A stretch of DNA of 64,000 nucleotides from Arion vulgaris (GCA_020796225.1 CM036767.1:15592427-15656426); one strand, 5' to 3'; shown: positions 45,425 to 56,039, counted from the stretch's first letter. Numbers and translations are program-made. Notes: generated from the letters alone by a model not told the origin.

Positions 45425-45590
45425 AAGGAGCAAAGAATAGTAACACTGCGACCTACAAGGCATGTCGTAAGAGGCAACTAAGGTAGGGACCTAGGAAGCT
45501 ACTCTAGTAAATAAAAGCATAGCAGAAATATGATGTGCTGGCCTACCTGTAGACGCATAACTGACACAACATAAAATCGCTCTTAGGCTC
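45425..45590 (+). repeat. Dispersed repeat I
   Basis: CTACAAGGCATGTCGTAAGA, CTAGTAAATAAAAGCATAGC and TGACACAACATA. Matches 61060-61230 inverted; its CATGTCGTAAGAGGC block is shared with repeat G. Confidence 0.5.
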
Positions 45591-45844
45591 TTCCACATGG
45601 TCGATATGGAGCTTTCGAAGAAGAAAACAGAAGAATAATATATCAACAAAATTTTAAGCGAATGAAAGGAAGAAAGAATGACAACAATCTGACAATCCAG
45701 CTTTGATACGGAAATGTCACACCAACACACACCATCCTCAAAACATATATACGGTGTATCAATCCATCAACTGCAAATATTGTATTTCAAAAACTCTGAT
45801 AGGGGACTGATAGCATGAAACTAGTTGACTAAATCAATAGGAGA

Positions 45845-45970
45845 CGTGTGTTTAATCAGCGAGCCCCTGGTACTATCAGTATGCACACTCTTCAATATCT
45901 GTTGTGGGAGACTGAGCACCTATGGGTCTGCTCGAGTGTAATGACATCAGTTTAGTAACCAATAACAATA
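45845..45970 (+). pseudogene. LINE-B 3' end scrap
   Basis: TTTAATCAGCGAGCC, ATGCACACTCTTCAATATCT, ATGACATCAGTTTAGTAACC; the octamer is altered to TGACATCA here. Confidence 0.65.
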
Positions 45971-46390
45971 GGAGACACTAGTTGGAAAGTATTTTAGTTG
46001 GAAAATGACTAAAAATATAGAAAGCAAGTTGAATGCATTTGAAAATAGATGTCTGCAAAAATAATGAATATAAAATGGAGTGAATTCAGGAGAAGTGATG
46101 GAATCAAAGAAATGTCTGGTCAACCACTAGTAACAACTGTTATAAGAAGGAGAAGATGGAGATATGTTGGACACACCTTGAGAAGAAATGATCAACGAAT
46201 ATCAAAGCAGGCACTGAAGTGGGATGCAAAGGGTTCAAGAAAGAGAGAACGACCTAAGGAGACTTTGAAAAGAACTTTGCTGAGAGAGGCAAGAAATATC
46301 AGTCTCAGTTCCATGGAGGAGATTGAGCGAGTTTCCCAGTATAGAGCAGTATGGAGAAATTGCATGCAGGCCCTACATAACGTATAATGG
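45971..46390 (+). pseudogene. LINE-G 3' end
   Basis: 112-codon frame: IKWSEFRRSDGIKEMSGQPL, RRRWRYVGHTLRRNDQRISK, GSRKRERPKETLKRTLLREA, then VSQYRAVWRNCMQAL. Matching copies: 30600-30790, 53800-53960, 55215-55545 (minus) and the nested piece at 3100-3445. Confidence 0.82.
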
Positions 46391-46697
46391 TACGAGAGGA
46401 ATTATATTATATATAATAGGAGTCACATAGACATAGCAGGCAGTTTTGTTATAGTAAAGTTAATCAAAGGACAAGGATACTACATACAGCCCTTCAGTCC
46501 CTTAACAAAATCAGATTTCTGGTATTTATGAATCAAATTATCATCTAAATCAGTACTGTCTAACGATTTTATATTTTAGGTCGCATCTGATTAATGACTG
46601 TGGAGGCACGGGCACCATGGGAGAATTGTAGTAATAATAATAATAATGAAGTAATAATAGTAACATGGATAAAAAATAATAACAGATGAAAACTTAA

Positions 46698-46833
46698 CTT
46701 TTAGTAGACCAGGACAAAAGAGATGCTTTTACAAACCATTGGTTTTTAGAATGAAAAACTCCCTTTAGTGTGACTCCTGGTAAAAAAAGACGTCCACCAA
46801 AATCACAAAGTGTGGCATTTGGTGCAGAAGGAG
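46698..46833 (-). mobile_element. TTAA-type MITE copy 2 (136 bp)
   Basis: Flanked by TTAA at 46694-46697 and 46834-46837. Minus strand starts CTCCTTCTGCACCAAATGCC and ends CCTGGTCTACTAAAAG. TTAA duplication suggests a piggyBac-type origin. Confidence 0.65.
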
Positions 46834-47057
46834 TTAATCCTGACTGCAAGTTACATTTTTGATAAATAATGTGCTCACAAATATAGACTGAATCATATCG
46901 TTATTTATAAATATTCATTTTCTTGACATTCTGATTAACGTTAAAGCCGGATTAATAAAATAGGGCGCTAGTCATGTATCACATGGCAACCTGTGAGCAC
47001 TGTGTTGGACAGCGGTGACCTAAATAAATAAACCGATATGAGATACAATATATCATA

Positions 47058-47095
47058 TACATACATACATATATATTTATTTATTTATTTATAAC
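47058..47095. repeat. CATA/TTTA microsatellite
   Basis: CATACATACATA followed by TTTATTTATTTATTTATAA. Bases 46840-47380 contain no gene. Confidence 0.8.
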
Positions 47096-47384
47096 AGATC
47101 GATAATAGAATGGTTACAATTATAGAAAAGTAACACATTTATCAAGTACAAAGATCGTCAACATGGTGATATTGTCATAGACAGAGCAACAAATATTATC
47201 AAATTACACGAGAGCTGCCTCCTATATCACAATGTTTGTATTCAAACTGCCGAGATTTTAAATTTAAAAAAACAAAAACACAGCCTTATGGATGATTTGA
47301 AAAAGGTTCAATGTAACATGGGTCTCCGGTTGATTATCTTCCTTGAATAAATATGTAGAGCTGCTAGCTATGGTGGTTGATGAT

Positions 47385-47812
47385 TAGTTTGTATCAGTAT
47401 GGAACTAATCCTGTGAGAACTAACTTGTATCAGTACGGAACTAATCCTGTGAGAACTAACTTGTATCAGTACAGAACTAATCCTATGAGACGATGTAAAA
47501 TTTAACTATTGTAACATACAGAACTAATCTTGTAAGACTAACTTGTAACAGTACAGAACTAATCTTGTGAGACTAACTTGTATCAGTAGAGAACTAATCC
47601 TATGAGATGTAACTTGCAACAGTACAGAACTAATCCTATGAGACGTAACTTGTATCAGTACAGAACTAATCCTATGAGACATAACTTGTAACAGTACGGA
47701 ACTAATCCTATGAGACGTAACAGTACAGAACTAATCCTATGAGATGTAACTTGTAACAGTACAGAACTAATCTTGTAAGACGTAACTTGTATCAGTACAG
47801 AACTAATCCTAC
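47385..47812. repeat. 36-bp minisatellite
   Basis: About 12 copies of CTTGTATCAGTACAGAACTA + ATCCTATGAGACGTAA; several copies are shortened. Confidence 0.88.
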
Positions 47813-48049
47813 AACGTTTTGTGTGCTGCTTCCACTATAAAAGAATGGATTAGGTAGAGCTGTCAACAACGACCGATGAGCTGCATATAACCAGATACCT
47901 AGTTTGAGTTTCAGATTTTTGGACAAAGATGCCAAATTTAAATAAGCTGCATTAGTCACAAACTGACAGTAAAATAAATTATTGACATCAAGTTCAAATG
48001 TTGCTGCTTGAGAGCAATTACTTAAACAACATACTTTTAGAGCCAAAAC

Positions 48050-48295
48050 AATTTGTGGACTACACCAGCAAGAAAACCATCATTAAAAGGTGAAGTTGCA
48101 TTGGTAATGCATCAAAGCTACTACAAGACATATCTCTCACAAAAAGTACTAGTACTCAGATATAATGGCAACAGACCCAGAGGACGATCACGTAAACGGT
48201 GGACTGACGGAATATCAAAGTCACTAAATTCCACCTTGTATAAAGCGCATGAGGAGACTCGCTCCAGGTGTCTCTTTTTTTCAGCTTGACGCCGA
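48050..48295 (+). pseudogene. LINE 3' end scrap
   Basis: NGNRPRGRSRKRWTDGISKS then LNSTLYKAHEET, the arginine-rich GRxRxRW block seen at LINE C-termini. Confidence 0.6.
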
Positions 48296-48372
48296 AAAGC
48301 AAAACAGGGATAAAGAATAGATAGATAGGGAATGTATGTTTTATGCCAGTAGGGGTATTGGCTATTAAAACT

Positions 48373-48545
48373 ATGTAATAGTTTAAACAATGTCCTGAAA
48401 CTAAGTCCTCTGTGAATGCAGTTTATGAACAATGTCCTAGAAAAACTAAGTCCTCTGTGAATGCTGTTTATGAACAAAGTCCTAGTTCTCTGTGAATAAA
48501 GATTATAAACAGCCCTCTGTGAACTAGGTCCATGAACTATAAACT
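48373..48545. repeat. ~45-bp tandem repeat
   Basis: Three to four copies of ACTAAGTCCTCTGTGAATGC + AGTTTATGAACAATGTCCTA with deletions. Confidence 0.8.
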
Positions 48546-48709
48546 GCACTCATTTTGCTTAATGTAGAGTGAAATACCTAAATACAAAATGTCTGAAATT
48601 TGAAATTACACAAGAGTTTTGTGCTTCCTATAAATGGCTAACATCCTCATTCTATATATTTAGATCCCACATAAGAAACAAAATAAACTATACCAGGAGT
48701 TGTCTAAAT

Positions 48710-49087
48710 CAGCGTTTCCAAAACTAGGGTCCATGGATGACCAGGTACTCACAGAGGGTAGTTAAGTGTTTGAAGAAATATTATGATCTTTGACATTTCA
48801 AACAGAAGAATAAATTTTAAAAACATATATAAAAACAGTGGTAAATTAGTTCCGTCACGAAATCAAAGTAACCGGACCAGCTAGAGTCTAAATGTCTCGA
48901 CAGGAAAAAATGAAAGATCATTTAAAGTTTCCTGCGTGTCTGAGAAATTGGAGCCAGCTTGACTGTTGGTGTGGTGTAATAATAACTACATCGCTGGAAG
49001 ATTTTCAGATATAGAAACATTTGGGGTGCACAACAGCAAAATGTATTTAAAAGGGGATCCACGGAATGCAAAGCTTGGGAACCGCTG
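48710..49087 (+). mobile_element. hAT-2 MITE, 378 bp, copy 1
   Basis: Inverted ends CAGCGTTTCCAAAACT and CAGCGGTTCCCAAGCT (reverse complement); perfect 8-bp duplication GTCTAAAT at 48702-48709 and 49088-49095. Interior matches 60393-60781 inverted (GTTTGAAGAAATATTATGAT, AAACAGTGGTAAA). Confidence 0.9.
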
Positions 49088-49439
49088 GTCTAAATCAACA
49101 AAATTTTAGTACAAATATTTGGCTAGCATTTGATATGTAAGTATGTTTTTGTACTTGGTGTTTACTAATTACAAAACAAAACACAAAAAGATACAAAGCA
49201 TGAGAATATATATATTGCACTGATATCACTTACTAACACTGGTTTATGACAACAGAAACACACAATCGATGGATTCACTTTAACCTAAGGCAACTGATGG
49301 GAGAGACAAGAAATAATCAGTCATTGTAAGCTATGCTAAAATATGGAAAAATTAAAATATGAAAAATTAAAATATGGAAAAACTTGTTAAAATTGACATC
49401 TCTTGCACTTTGTGTTCGTCCAGTGATGCTCATTCATTT

Positions 49440-49770
49440 TTAGCTTATTTTTTTCCTGATTAACTGCTAAGAGTTCAGGTGTAGTCATGGTGTCTCAGAC
49501 TGATTTTTGCGTGAAGACTTGCTTTTCTTATCACAAGTGTTCATCCTCATTCAGACGTGACTTACTACAACTTCCAAGATACTTATAATTTAGATCCCCA
49601 AGTAAAAGTTGGTTTACTTCTTCTTGCGCTTGCCTGCTATGAATTCAGACGTAGTCAGCACACCTTGTATGCGACTCTGATTGATTTGTGCGTGAAGGTC
49701 TGCTTTCTTTTTTAGCAGTGTTCCTCGCCATACAGGCGTGCCTTCTTCGACTTCAGAGGTAAGTCAGCTT
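49440..49770 (+). repeat. Repeat H, two tandem copies
   Basis: Two ~165-bp copies: GCTAAGAGTTCAGGTGTAGT... and GCTATGAATTCAGACGTAGT..., both with TTTGYGTGAAGRYYTGCTTT and an AAGT end. A 15-bp repeat (AAAATATGGAAAAATT) lies at 49338-49385. Confidence 0.6.
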
Positions 49771-50084
49771 ACTAAAGCGCTAGCATGTTTTCACACTATC
49801 TTCTGTATCGTTTTGAGTTGGAATGGGAAAATCGACACCAGAACATAAACCTCTAAAGACTATGTGTTGAAATTCAGCAAATCTAACTTACTCAAGTTCA
49901 CATAGTAGCATGTACCTTGTGGAACACTGCTTTCATCACAGCACGCCTGAAATACTCTCCTGTCTCTAGCAAGTTCTCCCACATCTCCAGTTCAAGGTTT
50001 ATTTGATGTCCTACTGCCACCTTCGTCTTGGTTATTCCCTATCTCATACTCCAGGAACCGTGCCTTCTATTATCGTCCTATCCT

Positions 50085-50735
50085 TCCTTCATTCACCTTC
50101 CATCACCGTCATATTCTTCCTTCTTCGTCACCTTCTATCACTGTCCTATCCTCCTTCAATCGCCTTCCATCACAGTCATATCCTTCCTTCGTTCACCTTC
50201 TATCACTGTCCTATCCTTCCTTCATTCGCCTTCCATCACCATCCTATCCTTCCTTCATTCGCCTTCCATCACCATCCTATCCATCCTTCATTCACCTTTC
50301 ATCACCGTCCTATCCATCCTTCATTCACCTTTCATCACCGTCCTATCCATCCTTCATTCACCTTTCATCACCGTCCTATCCATCCTTCATTCACCTTTCA
50401 TCACCGTCCTATCCATCCTTCGTTCACCTTTCATCACCGTCCTAGCTTTCCTTCATTCACCTTCCATCATCGTCCTATCCTTCATTCGTTCGCCTTCCAT
50501 TACCTTCCTTCGTTCACCTTCTATCACTGTCCTATCCTTCCTTCATTCACCTTCCATCACCTTCTTTCATTCACCTTCCATCACCGTCCTATCCTTCATT
50601 CGTTCGCCTTCCATTACCTTCCTTCGTTCACCTTCTATCACTGTCCTATCCTTCCTTCATTCACCTTCCATCACCTTCTTTCATTCACCTTCCTATCCTT
50701 CATTCGTTCGCCTTCCATTACCGTTCTCTCCAAAA
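50085..50735. repeat. 33-bp minisatellite
   Basis: About 20 copies of CATTCACCTTCCATCACCGT + CCTATCCTTCCTT; interior deletions to 21-22 bases near 50500 and 50570. The period is eleven codons, which keeps two long false frames open. Bases 50736-51300 hold only repeat G/I scraps at 50790-50880. Confidence 0.92.
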
Positions 50736-51365
50736 CAGTGTGACACTTCTTCTTCTTCACCTTTCAACTCCCGTGTGCTGCCGGGCCCGTAAGGAGGGAA
50801 GAATATGCAGCAATGTCTACCTGCCAGGCATGTCGTAAGAGGCTGCTAAGGAGGTAGGTCGTGGGGCTGGCTACCTCACCCCGTAGAAAAATTAAGCCAA
50901 CAAATCTTCAACAAACATGAAGGTGACATTTAACTTGGCCAAAATATTTCATCTTCCGGAACATGATGTTATTTATGAAACAATGTTCCTCGATATGCAA
51001 TCTAACCAATGTACTGTATATTCTAAGAAAACAAATTAAATTTAACAACAATACACCTGGGTTGTTACAATTTATCAGCTGTGAAAACTGAAGAAGGAAA
51101 TGTCGACCATGATGAAAAGTGTTACATATGACATAAGCAATAAAATATAATGATTTAAAGAATAATAACAGTATTGATATAACGTTGTAGGATGATAAAT
51201 CTTGATAATAATAATGATGATGATGATATCGACAAATGATACAAATGCTTAGTTACAGAAAATAGTACTATGGTCAAGTAAAAAACAAAAGCAACTAATA
51301 TCTGCGACAAAACTTATGAAGAAGTGGTCAGTGGATTATGGGGAATAGGGGGTGGCAGCCTGCTA

Positions 51366-51567
51366 TTATCTGGGTCGCAGGGGTGTGGTAACTGGTAAAG
51401 AAAACTCTGCAAACAGGGGGAAGTGGTCTGATGGAACAAACGGATGGGGGCATCCAACAATTTTGTTGACTCGGAACCACTCTTCATCCTGGAGACCCAT
51501 GACCCCATGTAAGCGCAAGTGCTGGTCTGAGTAAAATATATAGTCAATAACTCCTTTGAAGTCAAAT
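51366..51567 (-). CDS. CNOT6L: CCR4 deadenylase terminal coding exon
   Basis: Acceptor CTTGTATTTTCAG before 51567. Reads FDFKGVIDYIFYS, an insert ending EEWFRVNKIVGCPHP, then VPSDHFPLFAEFSLP and a short tail to TAA. The SDH catalytic motif is present and the protein ends at the usual place for the family. The 3' UTR should extend below 51366; no clear polyadenylation signal was fixed. Confidence 0.9.
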
Positions 51568-54500
51568 CTGAAAATACAAGAGAAAGACAATATTTATTAC
51601 AGTTGGGGATCAAGGACATATTGTAACATAAAATATCTTAATATTTTGTCATTCTTTCTTGTATATAATGGTGTGGCATAGAGGTTAGGAGCTTGCCTCT
51701 TGTTCTAAAGATACTTGGTTCGCTCCCACCTGGAGCCATTGGGATATTTTTCCAGAGATTCCTGATCTCACTTTAGATAAGATTGAGTTCCTAGATCTAT
51801 CGGAGACAGAAGATAAAACAGAGGTCCTGTGTTCAAGTTGAGCACGTAAAAAACCCTTAGCAGTTCAAAATCGAGAAGAGCAGACTGGAAAACCAGTGCC
51901 CAGGAAAAATTCATAGAAAAAATACAAAAATAAATTTCAAAATATTTTCACCATCTAAATTACCCTCGCCGTTGCTACGAAGTTCGCGTACTGCAGCTGA
52001 GATCTTTCTGTGTAAGAAAGAGATCGGAGCACACATGGTTACTCACCGAAGTGCAATGATGATGTTCCTATCAACGAATCAATCAATCTTCCTCTGTATT
52101 CAGCTTACTCATCATGCTAGATTAACAAGTTTGTAGTCAGGATCAAGGTCACAGTCTTCTAAAGAAGCAGGGGAGCAGCCGATTAGTGCCAAAGATTATG
52201 GTCTCAAAACTCGTGCCGGTAGGCACATGATCTCTGTAACAGAGACAATAGCTATGGTCATGGACCAGTATGGTCTCTGCCAGGAAGGTAAGCAATGGCA
52301 GACAACCTTCCAAGAAGATGCGAAATAACCTAATAGTAAAAAAACCCATCGTAACTGCCGATAGCACCGCTATTTAGGGATGTGTAAGACAGAGGGGGCA
52401 TGAGAGCCTGAGCAATTTAATGGCTAGTGCAGTCGCAGTGAAACTGTTCAGGTTAGGATTTCGCTTTTATGCTGCTGACAGAAATCCTTGGTCTTACCGT
52501 GAACTGAACATGGGTATCCCGCATGGTAGCCACGCTCTAATCTATTTGGCCAGACACGTAATGATGGGAAAAAAACACTCGATCACTTACGTATAATTAG
52601 TAAATGGGATGACATCTTTGTATGCGCTGGTAAGATTGAAATTATGGTTGAGGCTACCGTTATCATTTCTATCTTTCATGAACACTGGGTAGTTTTGTCC
52701 ATCAAAGTCCTTGTGGTTGGTGTCTAGTTTTCCCTTGGAGAGATACTCGTAAACACCTGCAACAAACAACAGTATAAGTTATACTATGCAATGAAGAATA
52801 TAATATTAGTACGGTTCAGCATTTTGAAACAAGGTGTTACAGAAAAGTTCTTAGAACATCCTGGATAGAGAAGAGAAAAATACAAAGGCACTCTACAAGA
52901 CCTGCATATCAAGGAGCTTATCTTATCTTAACCACATTTGCCGCAAGGCCGTGGGAGAGTTAGTTTTCTATCTTGTGCTAGGTGTGTTGTGCTTGAAGTT
53001 GTCAGTCCATGCTTTCGCAGGGACTCTGAGATGTTATCTATCCATCGTGTTCTTGGCCTGCCTTGTACTCTGCGCCCTGAGTGTCGATTATTGTAGGCAC
53101 ATGATGGTAGTAAATGTGGTTCCATTCTCATTAGATGGCCAAACCACTTGATTCTTTGCTTCTCGATGTACTGTATGCATGGTATAGTACCAACGATGCT
53201 TATAATATTCTTGTTTCTCAATGAGCATTGGTTCATAAATAACATCATGTCCGAAAGATTACATTTTTTGGCCACGTTAAACGTCACAGTGGTTTGGAGA
53301 GAACGGTAATGGAAGGCATGGTTCCGGGAGTATGAGGCAGAAGATGAAAAAGACGACAGTGGCAGCAGGATATCAAAGAAAGATTTGAGCATGACGCTGG
53401 AAAAGGCGGAAGAACTTGCAAGAGGGAGAGTTTTTCAGGCAGGCTGTGATGAAAGTGAAATTCTACAAGGGACAATGCTACTACTTGAACAGTCTAGCAA
53501 GACATAAGGATTGATAGATCATAGCTACTCTTTTTTTCCTTCCTTTCACTCCAAAAGGAGCATAGGCTCAACGATGTTTTTGGTTTTCTTCTTCTGTTTT
53601 CAGTTTGTTAGTTATATAGCTATTACAGACATGTCTCAGCGAAATCTTTTTCTTCTCAGTCAAATTTGTTGGTTATTTCTTAATCTTGGAATACTCCATA
53701 TCGATCACTGGTTAAACTGGTGATTTGTATGTGATCTGAGTCTAAGAGCAATTATATGTTGTGTGCTTTCAAGTAGGCCACAAGTAGGTCACACTCAAAT
53801 ATGAAAGCAGGCGTTGCATTGGGAGGCAAAGTGTTCAAGAAAAAGAGGACGCCCTAGGTAGACCATGAAACGAACTTTGCTGAGAGAGGCAAGAAATTGA
53901 GCGAGTTGCCCAGGACAGAGCAGTATGGAGAAATTACTTGCAGGCCCTATGTAACATACAATAGTTCGAGAGGAATATATATATATATATTATTTACACA
54001 CTAGATATTTATTATGCATACAGTACACCTCAATCTTTACGCAACCCCTGAGAAAGTATCTCAGACTCCAGGTTTATTGTTGTAGTTAACCTGCCTATAG
54101 AAAATCTAGGGATAAACAAAGTAAATTAATGGAACCAATTTTCATACCATGAGGTATATTGGAGAATACAGTGTTTGGCCTGTATTTTTTTATTGACTAT
54201 CCCCACACAATGGATAATGTGGTCAAAGCCGGCTGCTTTTACTTCTCGATGCTCTTCTGGTGCCTAACTGAGACGGAGTTGACCTGAGAGGTGTTACAGT
54301 AGGAAAATAATTCGCCCCCTGTGGAATTGCACCGGACCACACGCCTAAGAAATTAGTGAACTAACTACTATGCCACAGCAGCTCTTGACTTGACTTATTC
54401 CTCTCTGCTCCTCGTGGAGCATAGGGCCTCAACAGTTGTTAGCCACTTTTCTCGGTCTCTGGCTATTTTCTTTATAGTCTCCCAGGATAGTAGAGCACTT

Positions 54501-54629
54501 TTCAGTTCCTCAAGAAGACTTCGTCTCCAGGTCTGTTTAGGTGTCCTCTTTTTCGTTTTCCTGCGGGTTCCACTCAAGTGCTTGTCTAGTGACACTCGAC
54601 TGTCTTTTGTACACAGATATATATATATT

Positions 54630-54669
<40 letters not shown>

Positions 54670-54940
54670 CACAGATCATGAAACCACTTACCTGAGTCAG
54701 GTAAAGAATTAAAGTCTCCACACAGAATGAGAGGCATACTGTTACACAGATCTGCATCCAGTGAAGGTGGAGGAGCGTTAGGCCGAAACTGGACAGAAGC
54801 TTCCTTGACAAACTTCTGCAGCTCATCAATCAGCATCATAGTCTGCACTAGCTTGACGTCTGGAGACTGAGGATCCCAGTGGATATGGGCAGTGGACACC
54901 ATTAACATCTGTGTTAGGCACTTTGGTGGTGGCACTGGAC
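51366..54940 (-). CDS. CNOT6L: CCR4-type deadenylase (CNOT6/CNOT6L-like), last three exons
   Basis: Three minus-strand exons (54940-54692, 52756-52591, 51567-51366) join in frame through GT-AG introns of phase 1 and phase 2 and end at TAA (51368-51366). The product is the C-terminal part, about 205 residues, of the exonuclease-endonuclease-phosphatase domain of CCR4/CNOT6. In that family this subunit removes poly(A) tails as part of the cytoplasmic CCR4-NOT complex. Hallmarks in order are HIHWDPQSPDVKLVQTMM, GDFNSLPDSGVYEYLS, FTNYTFDFKGVIDYIFYS and PSDHFPLFAEF. The acid-Asn (DFN) and Asp-His (SDH) catalytic motifs are intact. Spacing and order match vertebrate CNOT6/CNOT6L from memory. The leucine-rich repeats and first half of the nuclease domain are missing; they should lie upstream, probably beyond 64000. 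Choosing CNOT6L over CNOT6 is arbitrary for an invertebrate. Both introns have been invaded by SINEs and LINE fragments. Confidence 0.9.
51670..52090 (+). mobile_element. SINE-7 copy in a CCR4 intron
   Basis: GGCATAGAGGTTAGGAGCTT head, GAGATTCCTGATCTCAC, CAAGTTGAGCACGT, CTGTGTAAGAAAGAGATCGG, CACCGAAGTGCAATGATGAT, ending in AATC repeats. Matches 39775-40195. Antisense to the gene. Confidence 0.75.
52370..52560 (-). mobile_element. SINE-2 copy in a CCR4 intron
   Basis: Minus strand GTGTCTGGCCAAATAGATTA head and weak B box GTTCAGTTCACGG, then CCTAACCTGAACAGTTTCAC. Ends about 30 bp from the exon donor at 52591. Confidence 0.6.
52591..52756 (-). CDS. CNOT6L: CCR4 deadenylase exon (VYEYLSKG to NYT)
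   Basis: Acceptor TTGTTGCAG before 52756; donor TATAC^GTAAGT after 52591; 166 nt (2 + 54 codons + 2). Encodes VYEYLSKGKLDTNHKDF through HNFNLTSAYKDVIPFTNYT. The EYLS, NHKDF and LTSAY blocks match the family. Phases fit the exons on both sides exactly. Confidence 0.9.
52921..53217 (-). pseudogene. LINE-D 3' end in a CCR4 intron
   Basis: YIEKQRIKWFGHLMRMEPHL, GRPRTRWIDNISESLRKHGL and the GATAAGATAAG tail at 52920. Same orientation as the gene. 5' truncated. Confidence 0.8.
53218..53510 (+). pseudogene. LINE 3' end fragment
   Basis: Plus strand FFGHVKRHSGLERTVMEGMV then broken remains to GKVKFYKGQC-like text. Relative of 28640-28998. Confidence 0.6.
53800..53965 (+). pseudogene. LINE-G 3' end scrap
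   Basis: GTTCAAGAAAAAGAGGACG, AACTTTGCTGAGAGAGGCAA, GAGCAGTATGGAGAAATTAC, matching 46200-46385 with a deletion. A TA run follows at 53976-53990. Confidence 0.7.
54300..54395 (-). mobile_element. SINE head fragment, minus strand
   Basis: GCTGTGGCATAGTAGTTAGT (A-box-like) and GTGGTCCGGTGCAATTCCAC (B-box-like). Confidence 0.45.
54396..54610 (-). pseudogene. LINE 3' end fragment in a CCR4 intron
   Basis: Minus strand: RVSLDKHLSGTRRKTKKRTP, KQTWRRSLLEELKSALLSWE, IAREREKW-like; a typical LINE C-terminal region. Confidence 0.65.
54617..54667. repeat. (TA)n microsatellite next to the CCR4 donor
   Basis: Two TA runs separated by TTCCA, ending about 25 bases from the exon boundary at 54692. Confidence 0.9.
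54692..54940 (-). CDS. CNOT6L: CCR4 deadenylase exon with the HWDP and DFNSLPDS motifs
   Basis: Acceptor TTATTCCCTAG before 54940; donor ACTCAG^GTAAGT after 54692; 249 nt, phase 1 at both ends. It encodes PPPKCLTQMLMVSTAHIHWD, then KLVQTMM, a proline-rich insert (NAPPPSLDAD) and LILCGDFNSLPDSG. The His-Trp-Asp-Pro and Asp-Phe-Asn motifs are nuclease-fold active-site elements. A (TA)n microsatellite starts less than 30 bp into the downstream intron. Confidence 0.9.
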
Positions 54941-55214
54941 CTAGGGAATAAACAGACAAGATACAATATTGTTGTTGGTGTCACAGACTCATGCATGCAT
55001 GCTTTATCTTATTCATGTTATCTGCACAAACCATGCAGATCACAAAGAGTGGTTAACATGGTTGATAAGAAGGCAAAGAAACAGGAAAAATGATTGATTA
55101 CTTTGAGTACATTAAAAGATTGATTAGTTCCATTTCTTTACGTTGTTTATCCCTAGTTTTCTATAGCTCAGGTTAATTACAACAATATACCTATAGTCTG
55201 AGATCATTTCTCAA

Positions 55215-55545
55215 GGGTTGCGTACAGAGGAAGGTGTACCATAATAATAATAATTCCTCTCGTGCCATTATACATTACATATGACCTGCTAGCAATTTCT
55301 CCATACTGCTCTATCATGGACAACTCGCTCAATCTCTTTCATGGAAGACCCATATTTCTTGCCTCTCTCAGCAACATTTGTTTCATGATTTCCTTAGGTC
55401 GTCCTCTCTTTCTTGAACCCTTTGCCTCCCACTTCAACGCCTGTTTTGATATTATTTGATCATTTCTTCTCAAGGTGTGCCCAACATATCTCCATCTTCT
55501 CCTTCTTAAAACAGTTGTTACTAGTGGTTGTTGATTACTTTCAAT
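55215..55545 (-). pseudogene. LINE-G 3' end
   Basis: Reverse complement matches 46110-46390: TTACGAGGTRNCAACCACTAG region, AGGAGAAGATGGAGATATGT, CCTAAGGAAATCATG, TGCTGAGAGAGGCAAGAAAT. Bases 55546-55715 hold nothing else. Confidence 0.75.
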
Positions 55546-55719
55546 AGTCGCTCACAGAGTTGCAGCTGTGATGGAATGGACAAGAGATTTTTTCTTCTTC
55601 TTCTTTGCGACCAATTTTAATCATTCTTTGTGATATGTTTGATCTTTGACAAGAACGTGTATATGTTGCACATTGGTTTGGCATGACCATTAAATGCATA
55701 GACTTCTATACGCTTAGGA

Positions 55720-55831
55720 CATGAGCATCCAATTTCAGCCAAACCTCCTTAGACGCCTCTTACGACATGCGTGGCAGGTAACAGTGGTTCTATTCTTTAC
55801 ACCCCAAATTTAGGCCCCGGTAACCACTCGA
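55720..55831 (-). repeat. Repeat G, short copy
   Basis: CCAATTTCAGCCAAACCTCC, CGACATGCGTGGCAGGTAAC and ACCACTCG at its end, where the SPIN-like element begins. Confidence 0.55.
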
Positions 55832-56024
55832 GATCTCAATCTTCCTAATGTCGCGACCCTTTAATACAGTTCCTCATATTGTGGTGACCCCCAACCATAA
55901 AATTATATAACAATATTCATGTCTAATTATGATAAGTATGTGTTTTCCGATGGTCTTATGCGACTCCTGTGAAATGGTCGTTCAACCCCAAATGGAATCG
56001 CAACCCACAGTTTAAGAACCACTG
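55832..56024 (-). mobile_element. SPIN/URR1-like non-autonomous hAT element
   Basis: Minus strand starts CAGTGGTTCTTAAACTGTGG + GTTGCG, continues CTGTGAAAT... with CATAAGACCATCGGAAAACA, TTATGGTTGGGGGTCACCAC and TGAGGAACTGTATTAAAGGG, and ends TCGCGACATTAGGAAGATTG + AGA. From memory this is nearly the consensus of the SPIN/URR1-type hAT-Charlie MITEs of some tetrapods. The far terminus is eroded at repeat G; CTCTAAGA follows 56024. Confidence 0.75.
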
Positions 56025-56039
56025 CTCTAAGAGAATACT

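Noticed and set aside
50003..50792. Two overlapping ~250-codon frames of 11-residue His/Ser repeats
   Set aside because: The 33-bp unit keeps two frames open at once, and deletions of 11-12 bases would break a real protein.
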